From assembly GCA_001800285.1 (NCBI GenBank), contig MGVC01000081.1, positions 1-64,000 on the forward strand: a DNA stretch of 64,000 nucleotides. Direction: 5' to 3'. The stretch comes from Elusimicrobia bacterium RIFOXYA2_FULL_39_19. GTDB lineage: Bacteria > Elusimicrobiota > Endomicrobiia > CG1-02-37-114 > XYA2-FULL-39-19. Below the pieces are notes generated by a model. It was not told the origin of the DNA. It ran no database searches and saw only the letters and a program-made list of their open reading frames with translations. Shown here one piece after another: positions 24,921 through 33,208 of the stretch. Within the stretch, counting starts at the first letter, position 1, and each line of letters begins with the position of its first letter. The translations under genes were made by a program, and so were the position numbers.

Positions 24921-25463
24921 ATGAAACTGAAAGAAACCTTTATAAAAAGAAAAGTTCTGGCGCGCGGCAATATTCTGGATTTTGTTATGGATACGGTCAC
25001 CCTGCCTGACAAAAAGACAGCTACCAGGGAATTTATTTTAAACCCGAAAGCTGCTGCCGTAATACCGTTGATTGACTCAAAACACGTGGTTATGGTAAAA
25101 CAGTACAGGTACCCGCTGAAACGTGCTACTTATGAAATACCGGCCGGTAAAGTTGACAAGGGTGAAACCTACCTGGCGTGTATTAAAAGAGAACTTGAAG
25201 AAGAAGCCGGTTACAGGGCTTCAAAGATTAAGCAATTGCTGTATTATTTTCCTACGCCGGCATTTTCTACCGAAAACCTGAAAATATACATAGCCACCGG
25301 TTTAAAACCCGTACAAACCCGCCCTGATGAAGACGAATTCATTGAACGCCACATCATTTCAATAGATATGGCACTCCAATGGATTAAAACCAACAAAATC
25401 TACGATTCAAAAACCATCATCGCCCTCCTTTATTATAAGCAATTCGTTGAAAGAAACAGATAA
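24921..25463 (+). CDS. Nudix hydrolase, ADP-ribose pyrophosphatase type
   Basis: 180 aa. The Nudix box is visible across GKVDKGETYLACIKRELEEE plus AGY (about residues 75-97), matching Gx5Ex7REUxEExGU. Upstream VVMVKQYRYPLKRATYEIPAG is typical of ADP-ribose/NDP-sugar pyrophosphatases. It clears ADP-ribose or related nucleotides in the cytoplasm. It begins 10 bp after the CDF gene and is likely co-transcribed with it, though no functional link is obvious. Confidence 0.88.
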   Translation: MKLKETFIKRKVLARGNILDFVMDTVTLPDKKTATREFILNPKAAAVIPLIDSKHVVMVKQYRYPLKRATYEIPAGKVDKGETYLACIKRELEEEAGYRASKIKQLLYYFPTPAFSTENLKIYIATGLKPVQTRPDEDEFIERHIISIDMALQWIKTNKIYDSKTIIALLYYKQFVERNR

Positions 25464-25480
25464 TAGGTATCTTCAAAGAC

Positions 25481-25604
25481 AGTGATTATGTAGTTAAGTG
25501 ATTAAGTGATTGGCAAGAATTTTAGCTAATCCCTGTTTTTCACTTATCATTTTGTATGAGGATATTACACGTAACCACCTAACCACTTAATCACATAAAC
25601 ACTT
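25481..25604. repeat. Inverted pair of TTAAGTGATTAAGTG repeats
   Basis: The arm 25481-25511 (AGTGATTATGTAGTTAAGTG...) is repeated as an imperfect inverse complement at 25573-25604. The same motif family occurs at 21064 and 40429. It fills most of the intergenic space before the propeller gene. Confidence 0.55.
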
Positions 25605-25712
25605 ATTTGTTTTAAGTACTGTTTTTACATTTGACATCTATTTGAACACAGCTTGTAATCACTTTGACTGTTTACAGCTAATATATATCAAATACTAACC
25701 ATGGAGGAAGCA

Positions 25713-27851
25713 ATGAAAAAAGTTTTGTGCGCAGCATTGGGTTTGTTTTTATTTTCAGGAGTTGCATTTACGCAGTGGAAAACTATGGGCCCGGGTGGCG
25801 GCGGTTCAACATACATACCTACAATCAGCTCTCACAGCAATGACATTCTTACAGTCAGTTGTGATATGGGCGCTTATTATATAACCGAAAATGGCGGTAA
25901 AAACTGGGAAATGATCAATCTGCACAGCCACGTATACTTAAGCGTTTTTGATCCAATTGAACCAAAAGTTGTTTATGCGGGCAGTGATGCTTTATATAGA
26001 AGTGATGATTTGGGAAAAACCTGGAAAACTGTGTTAAGCAAAGAAAAATTGGCAGATGCAATGCCATTAATGCTGGCCATTGACCCTGAAAATAATAATG
26101 TTTTGTTTCTTGCGGTAGGGAAAAGAGAAGTGATAGAAGATGAAAATGTATTTGGTGAATTATTGATTAGCACAGATAAAGGAATTAAATGGACAAAAAT
26201 CGGCGACGGATTGCCGGTGGGAAGTTCAATAGGCGGGATTTATATTGACCGTAATTCTGATGCAAGTAAAAGAATTGTTTATATTGGTACTACAAAAGGG
26301 GTTTATGTATCAGCAGACAATGGAATGAGTTTTGCACAATCACCAATAGGCCTGCCCGGAGAAAATGTTACAATGCTTTCCGGCGGTACTAATAGCGAAA
26401 AAACGTCTGTGTACGTAGTTATTCCGGACAAGGGCGTTTATAAAACAGAAGACAACGGTAATTCCTGGACAAAAACAGACGCACCGGAAGCTGGTTACAG
26501 CAGATTGACGGTTGCAAATAATAACCCTGATATAGCTTATCTTTCTACGGATGAAGATATTATGAAAACAGTTGACGGCGGAGCCAGCTGGGAAGGTGTA
26601 ATGTATGACTATAACTCAACTGATGGTTGGATCAAATATTCATTTAGCAGCGGCTGGGGTTGGCATTTTGGTCCTATAAAGGGGTTATATGTTTCTGCTG
26701 CAGATTCAAATGCTGTAGGATTTACGACTTCAGGCGGAACATTTTTAACAGTTGACGGCGGAACAAACTGGAACGCTGTTTATTCTATAAGCAAAGGCAA
26801 AAATAAATGGTCCGGCAGCGGATTGGAAGAAACTACAAGTTATAGTGTTCATTTCGACCCGAAAAATTCAAAAACAATGTATCTAACATACACCGATATT
26901 GGTTTATGGAAATCAATAGATGGCGGAGAAAGCTGGGAGTTTTTAGTAAAAAATGCTCCTGTTGCCGGTTCTGGTAATATTTTCTGGATAGAAATAGACC
27001 CGGACAATACCAATATGCTTTATGCTGTTGCTTCAAGCATGCACGACATACCGGAAGAGTGGACTTTAAAAAGAGATTTAGCGAATGTTAAAGGCGGGCT
27101 GATAATCAGTAAAGACGGCGGTAAAAGCTGGTCAAGAGCAGATGGCGGACTGCCGGAAGCGGGTTTTACCAGTGTTTTCTTGGATCCTTCCAGTCCTCCG
27201 AAAGCAAGGACGTTGTTTGTTACCATGCTTGGCAAAGGTGTATATAAATCAGTGGACGGCGGAAAAAAATGGACGGAAGCAAATACAGGGCTTACTGGCA
27301 GTAAAAATGCATGGCGTATAATTAAATCCGGTAAAAAACTTTACTTAGTAGTATTGCCTAATATCCAAAAAAGGCCTGGCACACCAGGTGCTGTTTATGT
27401 ATCAGCAGATAACGGAGCTAAATGGGAAAAAGTAAATAAAAGCCTTGAAATTGCTTACCCTACAGATGTAGCGGTACATCCTTTAAATCCGGACATTATA
27501 TATATCTCTGCCTATTACGGTTATGCAGTACTTTATGATGGAAAAGAATACTTAGGCGGTGTATACCGTTCTGTTGACGGCGGTAAAAACTGGAAAAGAA
27601 TGGTTGATAAAAATTACTTTTATGGTTTAACCGTAGATAACAGAATGCCTGATTTGGTTTATGCAGGCTATTGCGAAGACAATGATGTACCTTCTGCATC
27701 CGGTTATTTTGTAAGTAAAAATAAAGGGGAGACGTGGGAAAATATAACAGACGTTCCTTTTAGAAATACTCACAGGGTAATAATTGACCCAAAAGATATT
27801 AATAAATTGTACATTACCACCTTTGGCGGCGGAGTAATTGTAAATAAATAG
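25713..27851 (+). CDS. Secreted Asp-box (BNR/VPS10-like) beta-propeller protein
   Basis: 712 aa. Start at ATG 25713 has GGAGGAAG upstream; the in-frame ATG at 25701 is part of that site. Signal peptide KKVLCAALGLFLFSGVAFT. The rest carries about a dozen Asp-box motifs S/T-x-D-x-G-x-x-W (ENGGKNW, SDDLGKTW, VDGGASW, VDGGTNW, IDGGESW, KDGGKSW, VDGGKKW, VDGGKNW, NKGETW and others), so one or two beta-propellers of the sortilin/exo-sialidase/xyloglucanase type. There are no obvious catalytic Asp pairs I can assign, and no C-terminal sorting domain. It is probably exported and binds or degrades glycans or proteins. Confidence 0.8.
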   Translation: MKKVLCAALGLFLFSGVAFTQWKTMGPGGGGSTYIPTISSHSNDILTVSCDMGAYYITENGGKNWEMINLHSHVYLSVFDPIEPKVVYAGSDALYRSDDLGKTWKTVLSKEKLADAMPLMLAIDPENNNVLFLAVGKREVIEDENVFGELLISTDKGIKWTKIGDGLPVGSSIGGIYIDRNSDASKRIVYIGTTKGVYVSADNGMSFAQSPIGLPGENVTMLSGGTNSEKTSVYVVIPDKGVYKTEDNGNSWTKTDAPEAGYSRLTVANNNPDIAYLSTDEDIMKTVDGGASWEGVMYDYNSTDGWIKYSFSSGWGWHFGPIKGLYVSAADSNAVGFTTSGGTFLTVDGGTNWNAVYSISKGKNKWSGSGLEETTSYSVHFDPKNSKTMYLTYTDIGLWKSIDGGESWEFLVKNAPVAGSGNIFWIEIDPDNTNMLYAVASSMHDIPEEWTLKRDLANVKGGLIISKDGGKSWSRADGGLPEAGFTSVFLDPSSPPKARTLFVTMLGKGVYKSVDGGKKWTEANTGLTGSKNAWRIIKSGKKLYLVVLPNIQKRPGTPGAVYVSADNGAKWEKVNKSLEIAYPTDVAVHPLNPDIIYISAYYGYAVLYDGKEYLGGVYRSVDGGKNWKRMVDKNYFYGLTVDNRMPDLVYAGYCEDNDVPSASGYFVSKNKGETWENITDVPFRNTHRVIIDPKDINKLYITTFGGGVIVNK

Positions 27852-27915
27852 TTATCCAGAAAATATATTTATTTTTTATCTAAAAAATGTAGTCTGATTT
27901 TTCATGGAGTGTATT

Positions 27916-28116
27916 ATGGCTGATTGCAGCAACAAACAGACAAATCTAAAAAACTGTACCTGCAGTTATGGTTCTTGCTCAAGAAAAGGCAGGTGCTGTG
28001 AGTGTGTGATGTATCACAAGAAAAACGGAGAAATACCCGGTTGTTTTTTCTCTTCAAAAGATGAGCAAACCTATGACCGCAGCATAGAAAATTTCATTTC
28101 CACCCATAAAAAGTAA
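27916..28116 (+). CDS. DUF6485 Cys-rich protein
   Basis: 66 aa from ATG 27916, with GGAG about 8 nt upstream. Eight Cys, with the family pattern LKNCTCSYGSCSRKGRCCEC (about residues 12-31) followed by HKKNGEIPGCFF and TYDRSIENF. This matches DUF6485, small proteins of anaerobes of unknown role, likely binding a metal or cluster. Monocistronic, just upstream of the nickel regulon. Confidence 0.8.
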   Translation: MADCSNKQTNLKNCTCSYGSCSRKGRCCECVMYHKKNGEIPGCFFSSKDEQTYDRSIENFISTHKK

Positions 28117-28132
28117 AAAAATATAATTTTGT

Positions 28133-28182
28133 TTGACTTTTATATTAAATAGTGTTACTATTTATACGATCGTAACACTATT
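28133..28182 (+). promoter_or_regulatory. nikR promoter with NikR-type operator
   Basis: TTGACT (28133-28138), 17 bp, TACTAT (28156-28161). A perfect 11-bp inverted repeat AATAGTGTTAC (28148-28158) / GTAACACTATT (28172-28182), with 13-bp spacer, covers the -10 and start site. It fits a two-half-site NikR operator, so Ni-bound NikR would shut off its own transcript. Confidence 0.8.
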
Positions 28183-28201
28183 TTCATTTTAAGGAGACTA
28201 C

Positions 28202-28639
28202 GTGTCAGGGTTAATTCGTTTTGGTGTTTCACTTGATGAAGCGCTTTTAAAAAAATTTGATGTTTATATAAAAGAAAATAAATACCAAAGCCGGTCTGAA
28301 GCTCTAAGGGACCTGATAAGAAAAGATTTAATAAAAAAGGAATGGACCTCAGGAGAAAATGTAACAGGTATAATAAATATAGTATATACACATGGCATCA
28401 GGGCTTTGATGGCGAAACTTACCGATATCCAGCATAAAAACCACCACCTTATCATATCCACTCAGCATATTCATCTTACACATGACGATTGTCTTGAAGT
28501 AATAATAGCAAAGGGAAGTTCTGTACGGATAATAAATCTGGCCGCTGAGCTGAAATCTCTGAAGGGTGTGAAATATGGAGATTTAAGTATGGCGGGATCA
28601 GTGAAAAGCAGTAAAAACCACAAGGGGGAAAGAAGATGA
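28202..28639 (+). CDS. nikR: Nickel-responsive regulator NikR
   Basis: 145 aa, GTG start with AAGGAG upstream. N-terminal ribbon-helix-helix (LIRFGVSLDEALLKKFDVYI, then SRSEALRDLIRK) and C-terminal ACT-like nickel domain with the ligand pattern His...HxH...Cys: HHLIISTQHIHLTHDDCLEV (about residues 76-95). This is the full NikR set of high-affinity nickel ligands. It represses nickel uptake genes when nickel is plentiful. It overlaps the next gene by 4 bp. Confidence 0.93.
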   Translation: MSGLIRFGVSLDEALLKKFDVYIKENKYQSRSEALRDLIRKDLIKKEWTSGENVTGIINIVYTHGIRALMAKLTDIQHKNHHLIISTQHIHLTHDDCLEVIIAKGSSVRIINLAAELKSLKGVKYGDLSMAGSVKSSKNHKGERR

Positions 28640-29298
28640 AGAAGCTGGGATTAAGAAGTATAGCAGTAGCAGTAGTTGTAATAATATTTTGTTTTAATGT
28701 GTCGTTTGCGCATCCGTTATTGTCGGATGATGCCTCAACAGTAGCACCGGAAAAATTTGATTTTGAAATCAGTTACGATCAGCTTAAGGCAGACCAGAGC
28801 CCCAGTATCAGTTACAGCGAAATTACTTTAATACAGGGAATAAATAAAAGAACGGATATATATATTTTGCTTCCATATACAATAAGCCCTACACCGGTAA
28901 CTGCTATTGGTACAGCAAGATTAGGTATGAAGTTCGGCCTGGCAAAAGATTTATTTGCAGTTACTATTGATAATGAGTTAGGTTCAAAGGTCTATTTCCT
29001 TAATACTGTTTTATCAATCAGGGGAAAGAAAGCAAGCATGCATTTAAATTTAGGATATAATTCTTTTTGTACCCCAGGAATTTCAGATACTACTAATTAC
29101 AGCGTTGCATTGGAGCTTCCCAAGAAAAATAACAGCTATATGGCAGAAATCATAGGTTTAGACGGTGAGCCCGCAAAGTTTTGGGTACTGGGACTCCTTC
29201 ATAATTTTGGCAGTCATTTTTCCGGAAGCCTGGCATATGGAAAGAGCTTTAAAGACAGTTCAGATCGTATAAGCGCTGCAACGCATTTCTATTTCTAA
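28636..29298 (+). CDS. Outer-membrane beta-barrel-like protein coupled to nikR
   Basis: 220 aa. Signal peptide (LRSIAVAVVVIIFCFNVSFA) cleaved before HPLLSDD. The rest is alternating hydrophobic/polar strands (KFDFEISYDQL, ITLIQGINKRTDIYILLPY, GSLAYGKSF) ending in the terminal Phe HFYF, typical of outer-membrane barrels of the transporter/phenol-degradation MetA-like type. ATG overlaps the nikR stop (ATGA), so it is translated with the regulator. The placement suggests nickel passage across the outer membrane; the substrate is inferred, not seen. Confidence 0.7.
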   Translation: MKKLGLRSIAVAVVVIIFCFNVSFAHPLLSDDASTVAPEKFDFEISYDQLKADQSPSISYSEITLIQGINKRTDIYILLPYTISPTPVTAIGTARLGMKFGLAKDLFAVTIDNELGSKVYFLNTVLSIRGKKASMHLNLGYNSFCTPGISDTTNYSVALELPKKNNSYMAEIIGLDGEPAKFWVLGLLHNFGSHFSGSLAYGKSFKDSSDRISAATHFYF

Positions 29299-29724
29299 TT
29301 TCAGTAAGTAAATTTAGTATTTGGAATATAGTCAATTTAGCAAGTTGTTAGTTAGTCTTTAAAAGAGGTAATTTGATTACATGGGTCTTTATAATCTATG
29401 GGGAAGTATAGGCATAGTTGTGGAAAGGTGTTCTATTTCAAGAATGCAGAAATATTTAAGAATTAGAACACAGAATAATGTCATTTCAGTCATTGCGAGG
29501 AGCTTTTAGCGAAGCGGCAATCTAAAACAACGAGATTGCTTCACTAACGTTCGCAATGACAAATTATAGCAATTATTGTCCCGTAAATTATAGAAGTTAT
29601 CCACAATTTCCCCATAGATTGGGAGACCCGATTACATTCATGGTTTTGTTGTAAATAGGTCCGTTTGCCTACATTAAAAAAACCATTTTTAAAATAAGTT
29701 GAATAAAAAAATGAGGTAAATCTA
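29299..29724. other. Intergenic region before nikM
   Basis: About 425 bp without a gene. It holds an inverted pair GTGTTCTA (29428-29435) / TAGAACAC (29464-29471) and the palindromic repeat at 29489-29560. No copy of the nikR operator half-site GTGTTAC/GTAACAC was found by eye, so control of nikMNQO is uncertain. Confidence 0.5.
29489..29560. repeat. GTCATTGCGAGGAGC-type palindromic repeat
   Basis: GTCATTGCGAGGAGC at the left and GTTCGCAATGAC at the right are inverse, with GCAATCT...AGATTGCTTC pairing inside. This is a dispersed extragenic palindrome seen in many unrelated bacterial genomes. Confidence 0.75.
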
Positions 29725-30351
29725 GTGCATATACCTGACGGGTTTTTAGATGTTAAAACAATTGCAATAACAACAACAATATCAGTGTTGTGTGTTGGTA
29801 TAGGTGTAAAAAAAATAAATAGAAATATCGAGGAAAAGCAAATTCCAATGTTGGGAGTAATTGCGGCATTTGTTTTTGCTGCACAGATGCTAAATTTTCC
29901 GGTTGCAGGAGGTACCTCCGGGCATTTTATGGGCAGTATGCTAGGGATAGTGTTACTGGGTCCTCTTTCAACTCTTTTAATTATGAGTATGGTTTTAATC
30001 GTACAATGTTTTGTTTTCCAGGATGGAGGACTTACAGCTTTGGGTGCCAACGTATTTAATATGGGAATTGTGGGGCCAATAGCCGGATATTTAGTTTATT
30101 CAAGTATGTTAAAGCTAAAAATAAATAAAATGGTTTGTGTATTTATTGCTGCATGGTTATCAATAGTTGCTGCTGCTTCTTTCTGTGCAATTGAACTTAC
30201 AATTTCAGGGATTGTACCTTTTAAAACAGCTTTACTATCTATGGCCGGTATTCATAGCATTATTGGTGTTGGGGAAGGGCTTATAACTATAACTGTTCTA
30301 ACTTTTATAACTAAAGCAAGGCCTGATTTGCTTGAAATGAGGAAAATATAG
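29725..30351 (+). CDS. nikM: ECF nickel transporter substrate-binding membrane subunit NikM/CbiM
   Basis: 208 aa, GTG start with GAGG upstream. The mature N-terminus MHIPDGF is the nickel-binding loop of NikM/CbiM (amino group and His2 as ligands). A second ligand region VAGGTSGHFMG is at about residues 58-68. About six TM helices follow. In group II energy-coupling-factor systems it binds Ni2+ or Co2+ and works with N, Q and O subunits, all encoded next. Proximity to nikR favours nickel over cobalt. Confidence 0.88.
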   Translation: MHIPDGFLDVKTIAITTTISVLCVGIGVKKINRNIEEKQIPMLGVIAAFVFAAQMLNFPVAGGTSGHFMGSMLGIVLLGPLSTLLIMSMVLIVQCFVFQDGGLTALGANVFNMGIVGPIAGYLVYSSMLKLKINKMVCVFIAAWLSIVAAASFCAIELTISGIVPFKTALLSMAGIHSIIGVGEGLITITVLTFITKARPDLLEMRKI

Positions 30352-30363
30352 GTAGGAGGGAAA

Positions 30364-30669
30364 ATGAATTTTAAAACTATAATTGCCGGACTAATAATTG
30401 CTATTTCAGTAGCAGTATTAATTTCCCCGTTTGCATCTAATTTTCCTGATGGATTGGAAAAATTTGCAGAAGATAAAGGATTTATCCATTTGGGTGAAAA
30501 CAAAGTCGTGGTTTCTGCACCTTTACCTGATTATACTGTTCCTGGAATGAAAAATGAAGGTATTTACGAAGCAATCAGTACTTCCTTGTCAGGATTAGCA
30601 GGTGTAATTATAGTCTTTATTTCTACCTATTCAATTGGCAGATTAATAGCCCGTAAAAAAGGAAAGTGA
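30364..30669 (+). CDS. nikN: ECF transporter accessory subunit NikN (PDGLE domain)
   Basis: 101 aa. TM1 at about residues 5-22, an external loop with the literal FPDGLEKFAEDKGF motif (about 29-42) and TM2 at about 75-95. PDGLE/CbiN-type proteins assist CbiM/NikM in metal loading. AGGAGGG precedes ATG 30364, and the gene is 12 bp after nikM. Confidence 0.85.
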   Translation: MNFKTIIAGLIIAISVAVLISPFASNFPDGLEKFAEDKGFIHLGENKVVVSAPLPDYTVPGMKNEGIYEAISTSLSGLAGVIIVFISTYSIGRLIARKKGK

Positions 30670-30861
30670 AGCACTATGGTATCTGCTTCATCTTCGGTGA
30701 AAAATGCCGAAGCACATTCCCCGGCGCTAATCGCTTCTGCAATATTCGCGGCTTTTTGCTGGATTGCATAAGCAGCTACAGGGGATACCCTACAGCGCAT
30801 TCATGCCAGAGTTTACACTCGTGGCATTCTGTGAAGGCAGGTAAAGCCCGCCAACATAACA
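30670..30861. repeat. Multi-hairpin spacer inside the nickel operon
   Basis: 190 bp between nikN and nikQ with successive hairpins: GAAGCA...TGCTTC (30667-30690), CTTCGG...CCGAAG, and ATGCCAGAG...CTCGTGGCAT near 30807-30832. The composition is GC-richer than the genes on either side. It looks like an inserted palindromic repeat unit rather than a gene; a 74-codon ORF here has no family resemblance. Confidence 0.5.
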
Positions 30862-31635
30862 ATGGACCATCATTTATTAGAAAAATATAATACCTTAGAA
30901 AGCACTATTCACAAGCTTGACCCGCGCACAAAAATACTGTTTAGCTTGCTATATGTTTTAACTGTAGTTTTTACAGTTCCGGGCGATATTGTAAAGTTAG
31001 GTGCTTTGCTGCTGGTAATCGTAAGCGTTATAATTATGGCAAAAATACCTTTAATATATGTATTTAAACGTTCCTTGGTAATATTTCCATTTGTGTTTAT
31101 AATAGCTATGTTTTTGCCGTTTTTTAGTGTTGCTGATGGTTCTGGTTTTATAGAATTAAAAGTATTGGGTTTAAATTTAAGCCGGAAGGGTTTGTACATA
31201 TTCTGGAATTCTCTTTTTAAGGCGTGGTTTGCCATAATGGCTATGATATTGCTTTCTTCTACAACTTCATTTCCTTTGATGCTAAAGGGTTTAGCTTTGC
31301 TGAAAGTGCCGTTTATATTAATAATGATATTGTCATTTATGTACAGGTATATTTTTGTTTTGATAGACAAAGCTCAGAAATTAAACAGAGCTGTAAAGTT
31401 AAGGCATTTCAGTTTAAATAATTTTAAGCAGATAAAAATTATTGCGAATATGATTGGGCTTCTGTTTATAATGACTTATGAAAAAGGTGAAAGAATTTAC
31501 CAGAGCATGGTATCCCGCGGATTTGAAGGTAATATTAAACTTATGGATAGATTGAAAATAAAAGCTGTAGATATTGTATTTTCTGTTGTTGTTTTAACGG
31601 TTTTACTATTTATAAACTTATGGAGTTTCCTTTGA
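30862..31635 (+). CDS. nikQ: ECF transporter transmembrane subunit NikQ/CbiQ
   Basis: 257 aa. Opens with YNTLESTIHKLDPRTKILFS, the usual N-terminus of CbiQ/EcfT. About five TM helices; the coupling-helix motif YQSMVSRGFEGN (about 213-224, of the type A-R-G) contacts the ATPase. It links NikM to NikO. No clear Shine-Dalgarno is seen (GCCAACATAAC before the ATG), possibly because of the inserted spacer upstream. The end overlaps nikO by 4 bp. Confidence 0.88.
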   Translation: MDHHLLEKYNTLESTIHKLDPRTKILFSLLYVLTVVFTVPGDIVKLGALLLVIVSVIIMAKIPLIYVFKRSLVIFPFVFIIAMFLPFFSVADGSGFIELKVLGLNLSRKGLYIFWNSLFKAWFAIMAMILLSSTTSFPLMLKGLALLKVPFILIMILSFMYRYIFVLIDKAQKLNRAVKLRHFSLNNFKQIKIIANMIGLLFIMTYEKGERIYQSMVSRGFEGNIKLMDRLKIKAVDIVFSVVVLTVLLFINLWSFL

Positions 31636-32336
31636 ATGATGCAATTGAGATAGAAAAGCTTACATATAGCTATCCAGACGGAAGGGTAGCGTTAGATAAT
31701 GTCAGTTTTAATGTTTCCCGAGGTGAAACTGTAGGTATTATCGGTTCAAATGGGGCGGGAAAGACCACCCTGTTATTGCACCTACCGGGTATTTTACAGG
31801 GAAGTGGAAATCTTAAAATTGCCGGTTATGAGATGAACAGTAAAAACCTGAAAAATATCAGAAAAGCAGTAGGTCTTGTATTTCAAGAGCCGGATGACCA
31901 GCTTTTCATGCCGACTGTGTTTGATGATATTGCTTTTGCCCCACTGCAGTTTGGCAGAGAACCTGAAGAAATTCACAAGATTGTACACGAAGTTTTAAGA
32001 AAAGTAGGGTTAAGCGGTTTTGAGGAAAGATTGGCGCATCATTTAAGTTTTGGCGAAAAAAAACGTGTAGCAATAGCAGTAGCCCTGGCAATGAATCCGG
32101 AAATTCTGGTATTTGACGAGCCAACAAGTAATTTAGATCCGCATGCCAGAAAAGAACTCATAGTGCTTATTAAAGGTTTAAACAACACAAAAGTAATTGC
32201 CGGACATGATATGGAAATGATTAAAGAAACCTGTACAAAAGTAATTGTTGTGAATAAGGGTAAAGTAGCGGCTGAAGGCACCCCGGCAGAAATATTTAGC
32301 AATAAAGTTCTTTTAGAAACAAATATGCTCATATAA
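31632..32336 (+). CDS. nikO: ECF transporter ATPase NikO/CbiO
   Basis: About 234 aa. Walker A GSNGAGKTT, Q-loop VFQEPDDQLF, signature LSFGEKKRVAIA, Walker B ILVFDEPTSNLDP and H-loop IAGHDME are all present in order. It powers nickel uptake with NikM/N/Q. I favour the TTG at 31632, which overlaps the nikQ stop (TTGA) and has GGAG 6 nt upstream; ATG 31620 is the alternative but lacks a site. Confidence 0.9.
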   Translation: MNDAIEIEKLTYSYPDGRVALDNVSFNVSRGETVGIIGSNGAGKTTLLLHLPGILQGSGNLKIAGYEMNSKNLKNIRKAVGLVFQEPDDQLFMPTVFDDIAFAPLQFGREPEEIHKIVHEVLRKVGLSGFEERLAHHLSFGEKKRVAIAVALAMNPEILVFDEPTSNLDPHARKELIVLIKGLNNTKVIAGHDMEMIKETCTKVIVVNKGKVAAEGTPAEIFSNKVLLETNMLI

Positions 32337-32366
32337 AAAAAGCGGCTCTTTTTTCAAAGAGCCGCT
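32335..32366 (-). terminator. Terminator of the barrel gene 32415-33002
   Basis: AGCGGCTCTTT (32341-32351) pairs perfectly with AAAGAGCCGCT (32356-32366), 4-nt loop. Read on the minus strand the hairpin is followed by a T-run (complement of the A's at 32335-32340). It may also stall plus-strand transcripts leaving nikO. Confidence 0.8.
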
Positions 32367-32414
32367 GCAGTGAAGAAAAGGAACATTATCAGCCCAAAGG
32401 CTGAAAATGGACCG

Positions 32415-33002
32415 TTAAAAGTTTATTCCTGCCGTTAAGTTAAACATTGTAGCTGATTCATCCATTTGTATAAAATAGTATTTTGCAGCAATATCAAGTT
32501 TTGACATCTTTGCGCCTAAACCCACAAACCCACCTAAATCAGAACTGCTTGTTGATGATTCCACTCTGCCTATAAAAGTTTGTGTGAATTTTACTTTAGC
32601 AGTGTTCATAAACAAACCCAGACCACCCTGGAAATATGGCGCAAAACCTTCATTACTATCTGACAAATCATGATATAAAATGCATAAAATAGGTATAGAA
32701 GTAATTGATGCGCCTACTTCGGCAGTTGCTAAGGTAAAACCAGATAAGTAAGTCTGGCTATATTTGTAATCATAAAGATTTAAGGAAGCAATTTCCAAAC
32801 CATAAGATGTTTTTCCTTCGCTAAAAATATATTGTATTCCGTAATTTAGCCCTCCTTTTGTTTCTGTATGTCCAACAGCACTCATGTCAGGAAGACTTGG
32901 GGAGAGAAGGGTGCCGTATCCAATCATTGGCTTAAAGGTGCCTGCAAAAACCGCTGTATTTAAAACACTAAGTAATAATGCTGCCACTACTAATTTCTTC
33001 AT
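32415..33002 (-). CDS. Outer-membrane beta-barrel protein
   Basis: 195 aa with AAGGAG before its ATG. Signal peptide KKLVVAALLLSVLNTAVFA. The mature part has amphipathic strands typical of an OmpA/OmpW-like eight-strand barrel (GGLNYGIQYIF, SYGLEIASLNLYDY, YFQGGLGLFMNTA, GGFVGLGAKM) and ends in NLTAGINF with the terminal Phe used by the BAM machinery. No specific family recognised. Monocistronic, with its own terminator. Confidence 0.7.
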   Translation of the reverse strand: MKKLVVAALLLSVLNTAVFAGTFKPMIGYGTLLSPSLPDMSAVGHTETKGGLNYGIQYIFSEGKTSYGLEIASLNLYDYKYSQTYLSGFTLATAEVGASITSIPILCILYHDLSDSNEGFAPYFQGGLGLFMNTAKVKFTQTFIGRVESSTSSSDLGGFVGLGAKMSKLDIAAKYYFIQMDESATMFNLTAGINF

Positions 33003-33208
33003 CTTAATTCTCCTTTTAATGTCAGTATAGTGTACTTTTTGAAATGTTTTTAAGGTAGTAATTACTCATGCCTCCTTTTTAACCTTTAAAGTAAAAAACA
33101 ATTTCGTTGCGCTATAAAGACGCCAAAAAGAAAAAAAGGTTCCAGGGAATGAATTAGTGTTAGATAAAAGATTGAAATTGAGGAAAAAGACTAAGGGAAA
33201 GAAGAGAA

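Noticed and set aside
29489..29560. Palindrome considered as a riboswitch or NikR site
   Set aside because: It matches a dispersed extragenic palindrome seen in many genomes and lacks the nikR operator half-sites.
30666..30890. 74-codon ORF between nikN and nikQ
   Set aside because: Covers hairpin-forming repeat DNA, runs into nikQ, no family resemblance and no Shine-Dalgarno.
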